Assembly: GCF_005239225.2 (NCBI RefSeq)
Contig: NC_133286.1
Span: forward strand, 20,288,572-20,352,571
Direction: 5' to 3'
Origin: Populus alba
Lineage: Eukaryota > Streptophyta > Magnoliopsida > Malpighiales > Salicaceae
Length of the DNA: 64,000 bases
Shown here: positions 10,401 to 21,377 of the stretch, piece after piece
How positions within the stretch are numbered: position 1 is the stretch's first letter
How the letters are laid out: each line of letters begins with the position of its first letter
Translations under genes and position numbers: made by a program
The notes under the pieces: model-generated
What the model saw: only the letters and a program-made list of their open reading frames with translations
Database searches by the model: none
What the model was told of the DNA's origin: nothing

Positions 10401-10488
10401 ATCTCCCAAACACTGTCTAAATATTAAATTAATGTTTTGTGATAATTAATTGAAGTGAATTTTGTAGCTTTGTGGAAACTTATCTAGG

Positions 10489-10491
<3 letters not shown>

Positions 10492-10533
<42 letters not shown>
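10492..10533. repeat. (AT)n microsatellite
   Basis: About 42 bases of uninterrupted AT dinucleotides. Confidence 0.95.
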
Positions 10534-10536
<3 letters not shown>

Positions 10537-12339
10537 CTCATGGACAGTTTCCAGCACCAATCACATGTTAGTCACAATAAAAAAATTTATATATAGGCTT
10601 GCTTTTACATGTTTTTGTAGTTAAAAAAGTTATAAGTGAAAATTAAAAAAAATATGGGTACTTATAATCAAATAAATTGAAAACTATATGTGTTAATAAA
10701 TAAAACAAAACTATAAATGATAAGTCAAAAATAAAACTAAAAAAATCGAGAGACAGATTTAGATCAAGATATTTAATTTTGCAAGATTAAACATTTATTA
10801 AGTTGTGTTTACTAAATTTGTTTTTTTGAAAATATCTTTTTTATTCAATTAAACCATAATAAAAATAGATGTACACATTAAATTTATTAAATAAAATAAA
10901 AAAATATTATGCAATGTTACATATATTAGAAATATTATCTAAACATAAATTGTTTTTTTTTTTTAAATAAAGTTTATTTATACAAAAAATAAAAAAATAT
11001 TATAGATAAATAGAAAAACCTCTTAAAAAATTAAATGCATAATAAAAAAAATAAAAATTAATTAAAAGAAGCTATATAAACAAAATAAAAGATAGAATAA
11101 GATATTAATGAGCATTAACTTTTTTTTTTAAAGAAAAAAAAAAAGGCAACCCAGGTGCTCTAAACCTGACCATCTAAGCCAACCAGCCTAGCCTATTTGT
11201 TAGGTCCACGAGCAAGCCCGCTCGACGATATGCATAAGGTAAATCGACCTGTAGAATTTGGAATCTCATTTTCGTAATGTTGGTTCAATAATTCCTAATA
11301 TCATCTTGTAGCTTGCAGCCTTAAGGTTGAAGATATGTTTTCCTAACCTATACATACAGAATGACAATGAATCGGATACTAAATAAAATTGTGAAAGCAT
11401 GGACCTGATTGCAAGAAATCTTTCAATAAATACTAAAATGTCTTCTGTGCAAAATTGAGAGACCGACAAATTTCATTCAATTCGAGGACCACCGACTCTT
11501 TCAAACCTAGTAAATTCCGATAAAGTTTAATGCAATAATCACATTTACCCCACCTGTCCTGTGGCCTTTAATAGTGTTTTTAAAAAAGTTAATTTTTTAA
11601 AAAGAATCATTTTGATATGTAATGTTAAAAATATAAATTATTATTTTTATGGCAATGCATGGGCCGTACATATTTTTTGTTTCTTTATTATCACTGCAGC
11701 GCTGTCGTAAGAGCGGTTACAAGTAATATGGGCTGCCTCGGCATACGAGACATATGGACCTGGTCGGTGACTTTTTTAATGGTACCAAATATTGTCGCGG
11801 ATGGGCATCCACATGATCGGGTTGTCTACAACACCAAGGCTCATACCTTTGAGCAAGCCAACGGATTCTCGACAGAGATCGCTATGATATATATATATAT
11901 ATATATACTATCAAGTTATTTCAATCATTAATATAACTATTCTTTTTATTATTTACATCATTGTCATTTTTATTGTTGTTATTACTGTCTTTATCGATAA
12001 TTTACAATTATCATCACCGCCATCTGATGATTTATTCTCAATATTATTTTCAGTTATTTGCTCTAACCATAGTTATTGCTTTTATTATCACTAGTATCAC
12101 ATTGAAAAAAATTTAATATTAAAAGAGTAAATAAAAAAATAATTAAAAAAAAAAGCAAAAAAAAAAAAATCTAAAAAAAAAAAGCTTCAAGGCATCAGCT
12201 TTTTCACCGTCGACTGCACTGTGCAGTCCATGATAAAAGGTTTAAAAAGGAAAAAAAAAAAAAACAAAGGCATATGCCATGGGTTAAATTTTTTTTCTTG
12301 CATAAAAAATATAAAAAAGGCTAGGATCTAAGAGTATTA
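10534..12339. other. Intergenic, AT-rich, no supported gene
   Basis: Nothing codes convincingly. A 90-codon + frame at 11659-11931 has mixed composition but ends in an (AT)n run and shows no family motif. A GC-richer patch at 11145-11240 may be a repeat fragment. Confidence 0.45.
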
Positions 12340-13340
12340 AGTTTTTTTTGTAAAGATATACCCAAACACTTTGGGTCTAACTGCAACACTTGACCCAAGA
12401 GTAATATTTATAATATTATTAATAATATTAAACTTACATGACTCAAGTTTAAGTGAGTCTGACTGCAACATCAAACTAATAGCCTTGGATGTGGGTCTGG
12501 TTGCAAGATCGTGTCATAAAAGTGTGGTAATTAAATAGATTAACTAAAAAGAAAACAAATAAAGAAAAAAAACCAACAGGAAGGAAAAAAAACTAATGAA
12601 AAAAAAGAAAAAAAATCTGAATTAACTAGGTTAACCCTTCAAACCAGGTTAACCCGTCAAACATGGGATTCGCGTCATGAAAGTTTAATAACTGCATAGG
12701 AAAAAAAAATTGACGGGTTAACCCATAATTAATTGAGCTAACCCATGAAACCAGGTTAACCCATCAAACATGGGATTCACATCATGAAAGTTTAATAACT
12801 GCATAGGAAAAAAAAATTGACGGGTTAACCCATAATTAATTGAGCTAACCCATGAAACCAGGTTAACCCGTAAAACCCGATATATTTGTTATGGAAGTTT
12901 GATAACTAAATAGAAAGAAATTTAAAATTAACAAACTAAACTAAACAAAAAAAATTAATTGAAAAGAAAAAAAAATGGTTAGCTCGTAAAACCAGGTTAA
13001 CCCGTTCAATTCGGGACTCGTGTCATGAAAGTCTAATAACTAAATAAAAAAAATTTGACATTAACAAATTAAATTAAATAAATAAATTATTAAAAGAAAA
13101 AAAACAAAAAAAATTGACGGCTGGGTTAACCCGTGAACCTAAGATGTGTTATAAAAGTCTAATAACTAAATAAAAATAAATTTAACATTAACAAACTAAA
13201 GTAAACGAAAAAAATTAATTAAAAAGAAAAGAAAAGCAAAAAATATTTTCCGGGTTAACGTGTCAAACCATGTTAACCTGTTAAACTCGGAATCCATATC
13301 ATAAAAGTCTGATAACCTAATAAAAAAATTAACATTAACA
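12340..13340 (+). repeat. Repeat element with ~107-bp tandem array
   Basis: A head with 'gactgcaacat' and 'gtcataaaagtgtg' segments (12350-12545) is followed by about six degenerate tandem units. Each has aaaccaggttaaccc, a 'gtcatgaaagt(t/c)taataact' motif and an A-rich run. Two adjacent units (from 12711 and 12818) are almost identical with a 107-base period; later units are longer (about 130 bases). A related element lies at 14690-15190. Non-coding and of unknown class. Confidence 0.75.
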
Positions 13341-13701
13341 AACAAAAAAATTTATTAAAAGAAAAAAAAAGAAACAAACAAACAAAAAACCCTAAAGGCA
13401 TAAAAAAAAATAGATAAAAAAACAAAAAAAAAAGCTCATTTTTAATTAAGGACTGTATTATATAGTTCACAATAAAACACTAAGTCCATTTTAGTTATGG
13501 TTAAATGGTTAAAAAAAAAAAACCTTAAAAATCATTGCCACTTTTGACGTCCCATTCTTGTATAACTACTACAACTTGGTATATTCTTCTTCTTCTTTTT
13601 TTCGTTTTTTTCTCTTTTGTGCTGGAAGGATTTTTTGGGATCAGATATGTCACACTAAAATTAATTATAAAATTGATTTTTGAAAGCAAAAATTTTAAAC
13701 T

Positions 13702-13766
13702 GTGAAGACTTGAAGGAGGATATAATCTCTAACTTGCTGAGTTATTGGGAATTCCTCTCACCGACA
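13702..13766 (+). pseudogene. SOT relic (short coding fragment)
   Basis: The sequence tgaagacttgaaggaggata..atctctaacttg, then ctgagtt, then ttgggaattcct and caccgac, equals the [22 protein letters not shown] part of the SOT genes with about 10 bases missing. The coding sequence stops abruptly and is followed by downstream block C. It is the remnant of another array member destroyed by deletion. Confidence 0.85.
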
Positions 13767-13800
13767 AATTTTTCCTCGGTGATGTGAGGCATTTTCTAAT

Positions 13801-13900
13801 AATAATAATGTTAAAAAAAAACACTTCGTTTTTTATAACTCCTAATCATAAATTTCCAATAAGAAGATGATAAAAGAGCACTGGTGCCAGCAATCTTGGT
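13801..13900 (+). repeat. SOT downstream block C, copy 2
   Basis: It matches 8735-8850 (taataataat, aaatttccaataagaagatg, gtgccagcaat). It sits 35 bases after the SOT relic, as expected for the retained 3' flank. DNA from 13901 to 14690 shows no gene. Confidence 0.6.
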
Positions 13901-14689
13901 ACCCAATTGTTTCTGGTAATTTTTCACCATGCATATTACACACTCGAATTTCACCATGGCTTTTTATAGTAATTTTGTTTTGTTTTTATCGTCAAACTTT
14001 TTTTTTTTTGAACTCATCCTTAAATGATATTTCATTTAAATCTATAGTTTCAGAAATTGAAAACTAGAAAAAAATAATGTTATGGGTTGAAAACATAAAA
14101 GCTAAAAAAAAAAAAAAAAACTTTCTCAACCCTAATGTACTTTTACAGACAATATAAAAGCTAAAAAAATCTCAATGATAACGCTCTTCTTCTAAAGAGG
14201 AGCGCATTAACACCAAGTTTGAATTGTTTTGCTATTGGAATATGACCAACTGATACTTTGTCTTTTATTTATTTATTTTTAATAATTTTCTCATTTCTAT
14301 TTCTATTTTAGCGATCAGAATGCCAGTAGGGTGAAATTTTGTATCAAAACATAAAATTTGCAAAGTAAAAAGATCAAAATAAAAATCCAATTTAATTTGG
14401 ATGGCTCTGGTTTGGCCTTCAAAATATATCAGTAAGCCCACCAAAGTATTGCTATCCTGTCAAAGCATTGCTTTTGTGCGAGGCTGTGTTTCCTTTACTT
14501 ACTTTCCTGTCCATTAAGAGAATATATCTTGCATTTCTAAGATTTCTATTTTGATTTCCCTGGGGTTCGTAAATCCAAATTAAACTTATCAAGTTGATAA
14601 ATTAAGAAAGTACTAGAGATATGACCAGCGCGATGCTGCGATTCATTTTTTTTTATATAAAAAATATTAAAACAAATAAAAATTTAAAA

Positions 14690-15190
14690 AATTTTGGGTT
14701 TTTCTGCAAAGGCTATACCCAAGAATTTTGGATTTGACTGCAACGTCTTGACCTAAAAGTAATATTTCTAATATTAATAATAAAATTAAACTTGCTTTAC
14801 CCAAGTTTTAAGTGAGCCTGACTGCAACACCGGACCCAAGAATATTGGATGTGGATCTGGCTATAAGGTCATGTCATAAAAGTGTGATAATTAAATATAT
14901 TAATTAAAAAAAAACAAAGAAAAAAAATCAATAGGAAGGAAAAAACCAATGAAGAAAAAGGAAAAAAATGAATTAATTGGGTTAACCTTTTAAACCAGGT
15001 TATCCCGTAAAACCTGGGATTCGCGTCATGAAAGTTTGATAACTAAATAGAAAAAAAAAATAATGGGTTTACTCATAATTAACTGGGTTAACCCATTAAA
15101 CCAAGTTAACCCGTCAAGCCTAGGATACGTGTCATGAAAGTATGAAAGTCTGATAATTAAATAGAAAAAAAATTAATTTTAACAAAGTAA
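14690..15190 (+). repeat. Second copy of the tandem-array repeat element
   Basis: It matches the head of the 12340-13340 element (tatacccaa, gactgcaac, aagtgagcctgactgcaac, gtcataaaagtgtgataatt), followed by about two tandem units with gggttaaccc motifs. The element has therefore inserted or duplicated twice within this array. Confidence 0.75.
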
Positions 15191-15333
15191 ATTATATAAT
15201 TATTTTTGTTTGTTAAAACAATAACTCACAGCATTGCCGGTGTGTGTGTCTATATATATATATAATTTAAAAAAGCGGGGATAATATTTATTTATCCTCT
15301 TGTAATTGTATAAAAAAACCCTTTTTTCCTATC

Positions 15334-15341
15334 TATAAATA
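15334..15341 (+). promoter_or_regulatory. TATA box of the SOT pseudogene
   Basis: TATAAATA, in the same ttttttcctatctataaata context as upstream of SOT gene 4 and very close to that of gene 2. The promoter core is intact, so the pseudogene could still be transcribed. Confidence 0.6.
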
Positions 15342-15425
15342 AATGTGTGGAAATTAGACACTTTCATTAGTCCCTTGAATTTCCCCTCTTCTATAGCTCC
15401 ACTTGTTGCCATAAAAAAACCCTTG

Positions 15426-16375
15426 ATGGAGGAAGATCTCCAAGAATTGCTCCTCACCCTTCCCAGTGAGAAGAGCCTTGCAGGCACGAAATCTCTCTAT
15501 CTATACAAAGGGACCTGGCTTCCAGTTTCTTTTTTAAGAGCTGTGGATTCCTTTCAACGCGACTTCATTGCTCAAGACACCGATATAATTGTAGCTAGCA
15601 TGCCGAAATCCGGCACTACTTGGCTGAAAGCCCTTACCTTTTCGGTTGCAAAACGCCACATCTACGGCCCCAAAGAAAGTCCTTTCCTCACTGCCTCGCC
15701 TCATGCATTGGTACCTTGTTTCGAGACTGACCTTTACATGAAAGACCCGCAGCCAAATCTTGAACAAGCTCCTCCTCCCAGAATTTTCAGTTCTCACTCC
15801 CATTTTGCAAATTTGCCAGAATCCATTAGAAATTCCAAGTGTAAAGTTGTGTACATTTTCAGAAATCCATTGGACCAAGTTGTCTCTTTCTTTCAGTTTG
15901 CACACCAGTTCAAACAAGATGGCAAACCTTTTATTATCATAGATGAATGTTATGAGAACATTTGTCGTGGAGTCCTGTTCTGGGCCTTTTTGGGATAATG
16001 TGCTGGGGTACTGGAAAGCAAGCTTAGAGAGACCAGACAAGGTGCTGTTCTTAAAATATGAAGACTTGAAGGAGGATATAATCTCTAACTTGAAGAAAAT
16101 CGCTGAGTTCTTGGGAATTCCTTTCACCGACGAAGAAGAAAAGGAAGGGGCTATTGAAGAAATATCAAGGCTGTGCAGCTTCGACAACCTCAGGAATTTG
16201 GAAGTGAACAAAAATGGTGTTCTTCGTCCTTTTGGGGCTCTAAACAGTTCCTTCTTCAGGAAAGGAGAGGTGGGTGACTGGGCAAATCATCTGAATCCTT
16301 CCATGGCTGAGAATTACTTGAAGAGTGGAAGAGAAGTTGAGTGGATCTGGTTTAACCTTCAGAACATCTCTATAA
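15426..16375 (+). pseudogene. Sulfotransferase (SOT) 3, frameshifted
   Basis: This is a full-length relative of SOT genes 2 and 4 from an ATG at 15426 (MEEDLQELLL). PKSGTTW, the HSHF segment and RNPLDQVVS are intact. Against gene 4, one base is missing in each of two places around 15976 and 15986, so the frame reaches TAA at 15996. The rest ([11 protein letters not shown] onward) continues in another frame, and a second loss of two bases near 16324 shifts it again and alters the tail. Without the C-terminal PAPS-binding part the product should be inactive. An upstream in-frame GTG (15345) is not a start. The defects need confirmation as not assembly errors, but three separate lesions argue for real decay. 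Confidence 0.88.
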
Positions 16376-16800
16376 AGCGCAAATCTATGGGATGCGTTAT
16401 CATAATCCTCTCTTGTTCTTGTTGGTCCGTTGTCCTTAAGAAGATTTTTTAAGCTGAAAACGAGTTTGAAGATGAAAAATAAAAACAGAGAAAGAAAATG
16501 GTTTCACATAGTTGTGATCTTAGCTTTGTGATCTACATCTCATCAAGAAAAAGATTGGTCTTTTGCTGTATCATGGGCACATGTTCCACTAAACCTCCAT
16601 TCTTTCTGGTGTCCTAAAAACAGTCTTCTAGTCCCTGTAATTTTATAAGAAGCTGTTTCAGTACATTTTTTTAATGTATTTATAATTAAGTCCTGAGATC
16701 ATAAGTTCTTTTTATCCTCCTTGTCGTTATTTGTTTTTCAGTTTAATCTTTGTATCTGGAAAGGTCATAAAATAATTATTAGTCATGAAATTTATATATT
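16376..16800 (+). repeat. Duplicated 3' flank of SOT 3
   Basis: The ~420 bases after the pseudogene are almost identical to those after SOT gene 4 (18095-18510), including the ttggtcttttgctgtatca and gtcctgagatcataagttct segments. The repeat unit is about 1.7 kb, so genes 3 and 4 are the most recent tandem pair. Confidence 0.9.
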
Positions 16801-17027
16801 TTAATCTTCGTTTTTTATTACTCGCAATCATGAATTTCCAATAAGAATGTTATAATCTAATTCTGGCTTATTCCTCAAAACTCATTTTTTTCTTAAAATA
16901 AAAAATAAAAAAATAAAATAAAAGTTAGTAATATGGAAAAAGCAGGCCGGGAAAAATGGATTTCATGGTCTGAGAATAACCACGCATATAATCAATAAAA
17001 AAATAAATGAAATCATTTTTTCCTATC

Positions 17028-17035
17028 TATAAATA
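17028..17035 (+). promoter_or_regulatory. TATA box of SOT gene 4
   Basis: TATAAATA, placed as in gene 2. Transcription is expected near 17055-17065, after the first in-frame ATG (17047) and before those at 17119 and 17140. Confidence 0.65.
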
Positions 17036-17139
17036 AATGTGTGGAAATGAGCTCCTTCCATAGTCCCTTGAGTTTCCCCTCTTCTATTGCTACACTTCTT
17101 CTCCTATTTCCATCTAACATGTTCAACCAAAAGCCCTCA

Positions 17140-18093
17140 ATGGCAGAAGATCTCCAGGAATTGATCGCCAACCTTCCCAGAGAGAAAAACCTTGATGGCA
17201 CGAATTCTCTCTATCTGTTCAAAGGGGCCTGGCTTCCAGTTTCTTTGTTAAGAGCTGTGGATTCCTTTCAACGCGACTTCATTGCTCAAGACACCGATAT
17301 AATTGTAGCTAGCATGCCGAAATCCGGCACTACTTGGCTCAAAGCCCTCACCTTCTCCGTCGCAAAACGCCACCTCTATGACCCCAGAGAAAGTCCTTTA
17401 CTCACCACCCCACCTCATGAGCTGGTGCGTTTTTTAGAGACTGACCTTTACATGAAAGACCCGTACCCAAATCTTGAACAACTTCCTCCTCCAAGAATCT
17501 TCGGTTGTCACTCCCATTTTGCAAGTTTGCCAGAATCCATTAGAAATTCCAAGTGTAAAGTTGTGTACATTTGCAGAAATCCATTGGACCAAGTTGTCTC
17601 TTTCTTTCAGTTTGCACACCAGTTCAAACACGATGGCACACCTTTATTATCACTAGATGAATGTTATGAGAACATTTGTCGTGGAGTCCATGTTCTGGGC
17701 CCCTTTTGGGATAACGTGCTGGGGTACTGGAAAGCAAGCTTAGAGAGACCAGACAAGGTGTTGTTCTTAAAATATGAAGACTTGAAGGAGGATATAATCT
17801 CTAACTTGAAGAAAATCGCTGAGTTCTTGGGAATTCCTTTCACCGACGAAGAAGAAAAGGAAGGGGCTATTGAAGAAATATCAAGGCTGTGCAGCTTCGA
17901 CAACCTCAGGAATTTGGAAGTGAACAAAAATGGTGTTCTTCGTCCTTTTGGGGCTCTAAACAGTTCCTTCTTCAGGAAAGGAGAGGTGGGTGACTGGGCA
18001 AATCATCTGAGTCCTTCCATGGCTGAGAATTACTTGAAGATCGTGGAAGAGAAGTTGAGTGGATCTGGTTTAACCTTCAGAACATCTCAATAA
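17140..18093 (+). CDS. Cytosolic sulfotransferase (SOT) 4
   Basis: Intronless, 317 residues from the ATG at 17140 (MAEDLQELIA). In-frame ATGs at 17119 and 17047 exist, but the latter probably lies before the transcription start. All family motifs are present: PKSGTTW, HSHF with the probable catalytic His, RNPLDQVVS, and RKGEVGDW near the C-terminus. Compared with gene 2 it has one extra residue (GVLRPFG against GVRPSG), a change shared with the pseudogene. Its C-terminal part is nearly the same DNA as the pseudogene's, and its N-terminal part is nearest to gene 2. The reaction would be PAPS-dependent sulfation of an unidentified small acceptor in the cytosol. Confidence 0.92.
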   Translation: MAEDLQELIANLPREKNLDGTNSLYLFKGAWLPVSLLRAVDSFQRDFIAQDTDIIVASMPKSGTTWLKALTFSVAKRHLYDPRESPLLTTPPHELVRFLETDLYMKDPYPNLEQLPPPRIFGCHSHFASLPESIRNSKCKVVYICRNPLDQVVSFFQFAHQFKHDGTPLLSLDECYENICRGVHVLGPFWDNVLGYWKASLERPDKVLFLKYEDLKEDIISNLKKIAEFLGIPFTDEEEKEGAIEEISRLCSFDNLRNLEVNKNGVLRPFGALNSSFFRKGEVGDWANHLSPSMAENYLKIVEEKLSGSGLTFRTSQ

Positions 18094-18094
18094 A

Positions 18095-18506
18095 GCGCAA
18101 ATCTATGGGATGCGTTATCATAATCCTCTCTTGTTCTTGTTGGTCCGTTACCCTTAAGAAGATTTTTTAAGCTATAAACGAGTTTGAAGATGAAAAAAAA
18201 CACAGAGAAAGAAACTGGTTTCACATAGTTGTGATCTTAGTTTTGTGATCTACATCTCATCAAGAAAAAGATTGGTCTTTTGCTGTATCATGGGTACATG
18301 TTCCACTAAACCTCCATTCTTTCTGGTGTCCTAAAAACAGTCTTCTAGTCCCTGTAATTTTATAAGAAGCTGTTTCAGTACATTTGTTTAATGCATTTAT
18401 AATTAAGTCCTGAGATCATAAGTTCTTTTTATCCTCCTTGTCGTTATTTGTTTTTCAGTTCAATCTTTGTACCTGGAAAGGTCATAAAATAATTATTAGT
18501 CATGAA

Positions 18507-18510
<4 letters not shown>
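18095..18510 (+). repeat. Duplicated 3' flank of SOT 4
   Basis: Partner of 16376-16800. The two differ by a few substitutions and by the length of the AT microsatellite at the end. Confidence 0.9.

Positions 18511-18539
<29 letters not shown>
18509..18539. repeat. (AT)n microsatellite
   Basis: About 30 bases of AT. The corresponding place after the pseudogene (near 16790) has only a short atatat, so the repeat expanded after the duplication. Confidence 0.95.
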
Positions 18540-18542
<3 letters not shown>

Positions 18543-18759
18543 CAAGAAAATTCAAAGGAGCAACTCATCGTGGCCACGTCATAGATGGTAGCTACAGCTC
18601 ATCTTCATAGATTGAGAACTGTACTTTCTTTGAGTGGACTGAAAGGGACTTTACAGCCACATAATTTGATTCTACAAAATTCACATGATTGCAGGGATAC
18701 TATTTATTTATCCAAAACATTAGTTTAAAGAGATATGAATTTACTCCCTGCACTGTAAT

Positions 18760-18962
18760 TAGAGGGTGTTTTAGGAGTGTGGTAGCGGTTGATTTTCAAG
18801 CTGAAAAGTATGCCAATGATGTTTTTTTATTTTTTAAAAATTATTTTTGATATCAGCACATCAAAATGATCCAGAAAGTACAAACCGCACTCAATTTTAG
18901 CAAAAAAAAAAAAAATTGAAATTTTACAAAAAACCGGTTGGACCGCAGTGCCAAATGGCCTC
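18760..18962 (+). mobile_element. Short MITE-like repeat, copy 2
   Basis: It runs from gggtgttttaggagtgtggt through tttgatatcagcacatcaaa and aaccgcactcaattttagca to accgcagtgccaaatggcc. The ends gaggg..ttt and, inverted, gaggccatttg are weak inverted repeats. About 200 bases, non-coding, and best preserved of the three copies in the window. Confidence 0.6.
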
Positions 18963-21377
18963 TTACTAGTATAATAATCATTAAAAATGTATTTGATTAT
19001 TAATTTTAAATTTTATTAAATATATGCAAGTTAGTCCAAACAACCATATTAATAATAATAATAAAATATATAAATTTAAATCAGTTGTTCATGACAAAAA
19101 TTTTTATCTACCATTAATTAGGAGATGCTTGGTTATTTCGGGTAACAAAAAAAAATTAACTGGATTATATTAAAAAAATAAAAAAAAAACTTAAATATCA
19201 AATTAATTCAATGTTGTTTGGAAAAAGTTGGCAAAAAAAATCTTATTTTTTTAAAAAATAAAAGTAAATTTGAGCTAATTAACTAAACTCTCAATGCAAG
19301 TCATGCACTACATCATATTAAATAATTTTTTATTTAATAGATTTATACAACAATAACACGCATGTAATTTTTAATGAAATATTAAAAACAAAACAATTAC
19401 AACGAGCATATAAGACTAAGATGACAAAAGCAGATCATTGGTAACAAATGGTGAAATAATTTTTTTTAATTTTAAGTTAAATAAAAAAATAAATAATTGA
19501 TAACAAAGGGTGGAATTATTATTTTTTTTTTAAATCAAGGAATAAAAAGTGCAATAAAAAAACAATACATTGGATTTTGTGGCATAATTCGTCAAATTTG
19601 CAATTCATATCACAGAACTAGCCGTGTTAATTTTTTTTTCATGAATTTGTATTAAAAAAAAGTGCAAAAAAATGCTCGCTGCATTGGACCTTTGGAAGGA
19701 ACAACCCAAGTGTATGCGCGTTTAACTCCAGACCTGCGTGTCTGGGCCTTTTTTTTTTTTAAAAGGGCAAATGACCCTTTGTACTTTTTTAAAGAAATAC
19801 AAAGATGACGAGTCACTCGTTAATGCAAACGACAAGTAGTCTTTCAACTCAGATTTCAACTACCCTTACGGTGGCTGAAAAATTAGAGCTATGAATTTTT
19901 AATCTAACAAACCTATTTTTCAACTCATTTAAAGCCAAACATAAAAAAAAATAAAAAAAATCCTAGAACATGTATAAACCAATTTAACAACCCAATAAAC
20001 CAAAAGAAAGCTCAAATCACAAAATCAAACCAAATAAATTTTTCATCCTCAACCTATATTTGTTTTTTTCAGTAATATCAAGGTTTATGACACCCATTAT
20101 AAGAATCCTTTCACTGAATTAAATAAAATTGATTGACACCAATTTTAACTATTTTGATGATCAGAATAGATGTGAACAACAATTTTTTTTTTCAAAATCA
20201 GAATCTAACAATCTTCTCTATTTTCTCACATAAAAGGACTAAAAAATAAGAAAAATAAATTTTGATTCTAAAATTAATTTCCTAAAAACTAAAAGAACTG
20301 ATCATCTATAAACTAAAAAAAACAAGAGACTAAAATAAAGTGTTTGTAAGAAATTCAAAATCACCACCATTATCATCTATCATGTCATTTTTACTTTGGT
20401 GCTCTGGCTTTCAATCCAATCCTTTCTTCTAAAAAATATGCAATTAAGAATGGCTCAAATTTGAAAGGAAAAAAATTAAGAATGAAATTGAAATTTTTTT
20501 GAGAAGGAATACATATATATAAAATGAGACAAAGCAAGGTTGGCTATGCAGGAGTTGTTTGCAGAAGTGGAGATACATACACATCACAAGTACCTATGAT
20601 CCTCATGGTAATGTCATATGCCAAAGGCCCTTTAGAATCAGGTAAACTTTTATGTCAGAAGGCAAGTATTTCATCAGAACTAAAGCATTTTATCGTCTGC
20701 TTGTGAATTAATAAATTAAAACAGTAACAAAGCATGCGTGCGGGTTGAAGAAAGCTTGTGATTAACAACAGGCTGCAGCCAAAATCACCATTGAATTGAT
20801 GCTCTCGCTATCTGATCATCTGCATGTGCTTATCAAAGATAGGAACAAAGCAATGTTGTATTAGTTGATCAAGGACTTCTAACCCTAATCCATGAAATAC
20901 AGAGAGCATTCCCACACATGGTCAATATTTTAGGCCTTGCTGAAACCGTTTAATTTCTCAGCTGAAAAATGGAATAGCGGAGCAGCAATCAAAGTAAACA
21001 GAAATCATTGCTTCTAACATGCATTAAACATAGGCATCCTTTTATTTAGTACGTATAAATTGAAGTAAATATGACTATTATTGCACAAGCAACCGTAGTC
21101 CAAATAGCAGACACGTTGGATAATAATATTTGCACATGCCATGATGTTCAAAGAAAAAAAGGTCTTGGACAGACAGACATTAATTGAAGAATGTATCTAT
21201 GAATGTTCCTATTCTGGTGGTTTGCAGTAATTAACTCCAACCATACAACAAGGGTTCCAGCACTGGACAAAACAGTAAGAACATCAACGTGTATCTAAAA
21301 CCTTATGAGTGAGTCATGTGTGTTAACTTCAAATTGAATGGTACCTTTGTTCAATGTAAGTTCGTTATGTTGTTATG
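18963..21377. other. Intergenic, no supported gene
   Basis: AT-rich with low-complexity runs to about 20.5 kb, then more balanced sequence that probably includes the 3' untranslated part of the protease gene. A 60-codon + frame at 20524-20706 has no recognisable motif. Confidence 0.5.

Noticed and set aside
11659..11931. 90-codon + frame with mixed composition
   Set aside because: No family motif, runs into an (AT)n microsatellite, and no splice-linked partner frames were found.
12340..13340. Regularly spaced repeats considered as a CRISPR-like array
   Set aside because: The units are 107-130 bases and diverged throughout with no unique spacers; the genome is a plant nucleus.
15534..16211. 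225-codon open frame antisense to the SOT pseudogene
   Set aside because: It is the mirror of the conserved SOT coding sequence; similar antisense frames appear under every SOT copy and have no start or promoter of their own.
20524..20706. 60-codon + frame downstream of the protease gene
   Set aside because: Short, with no recognisable motif and no adjoining exon-like frames.
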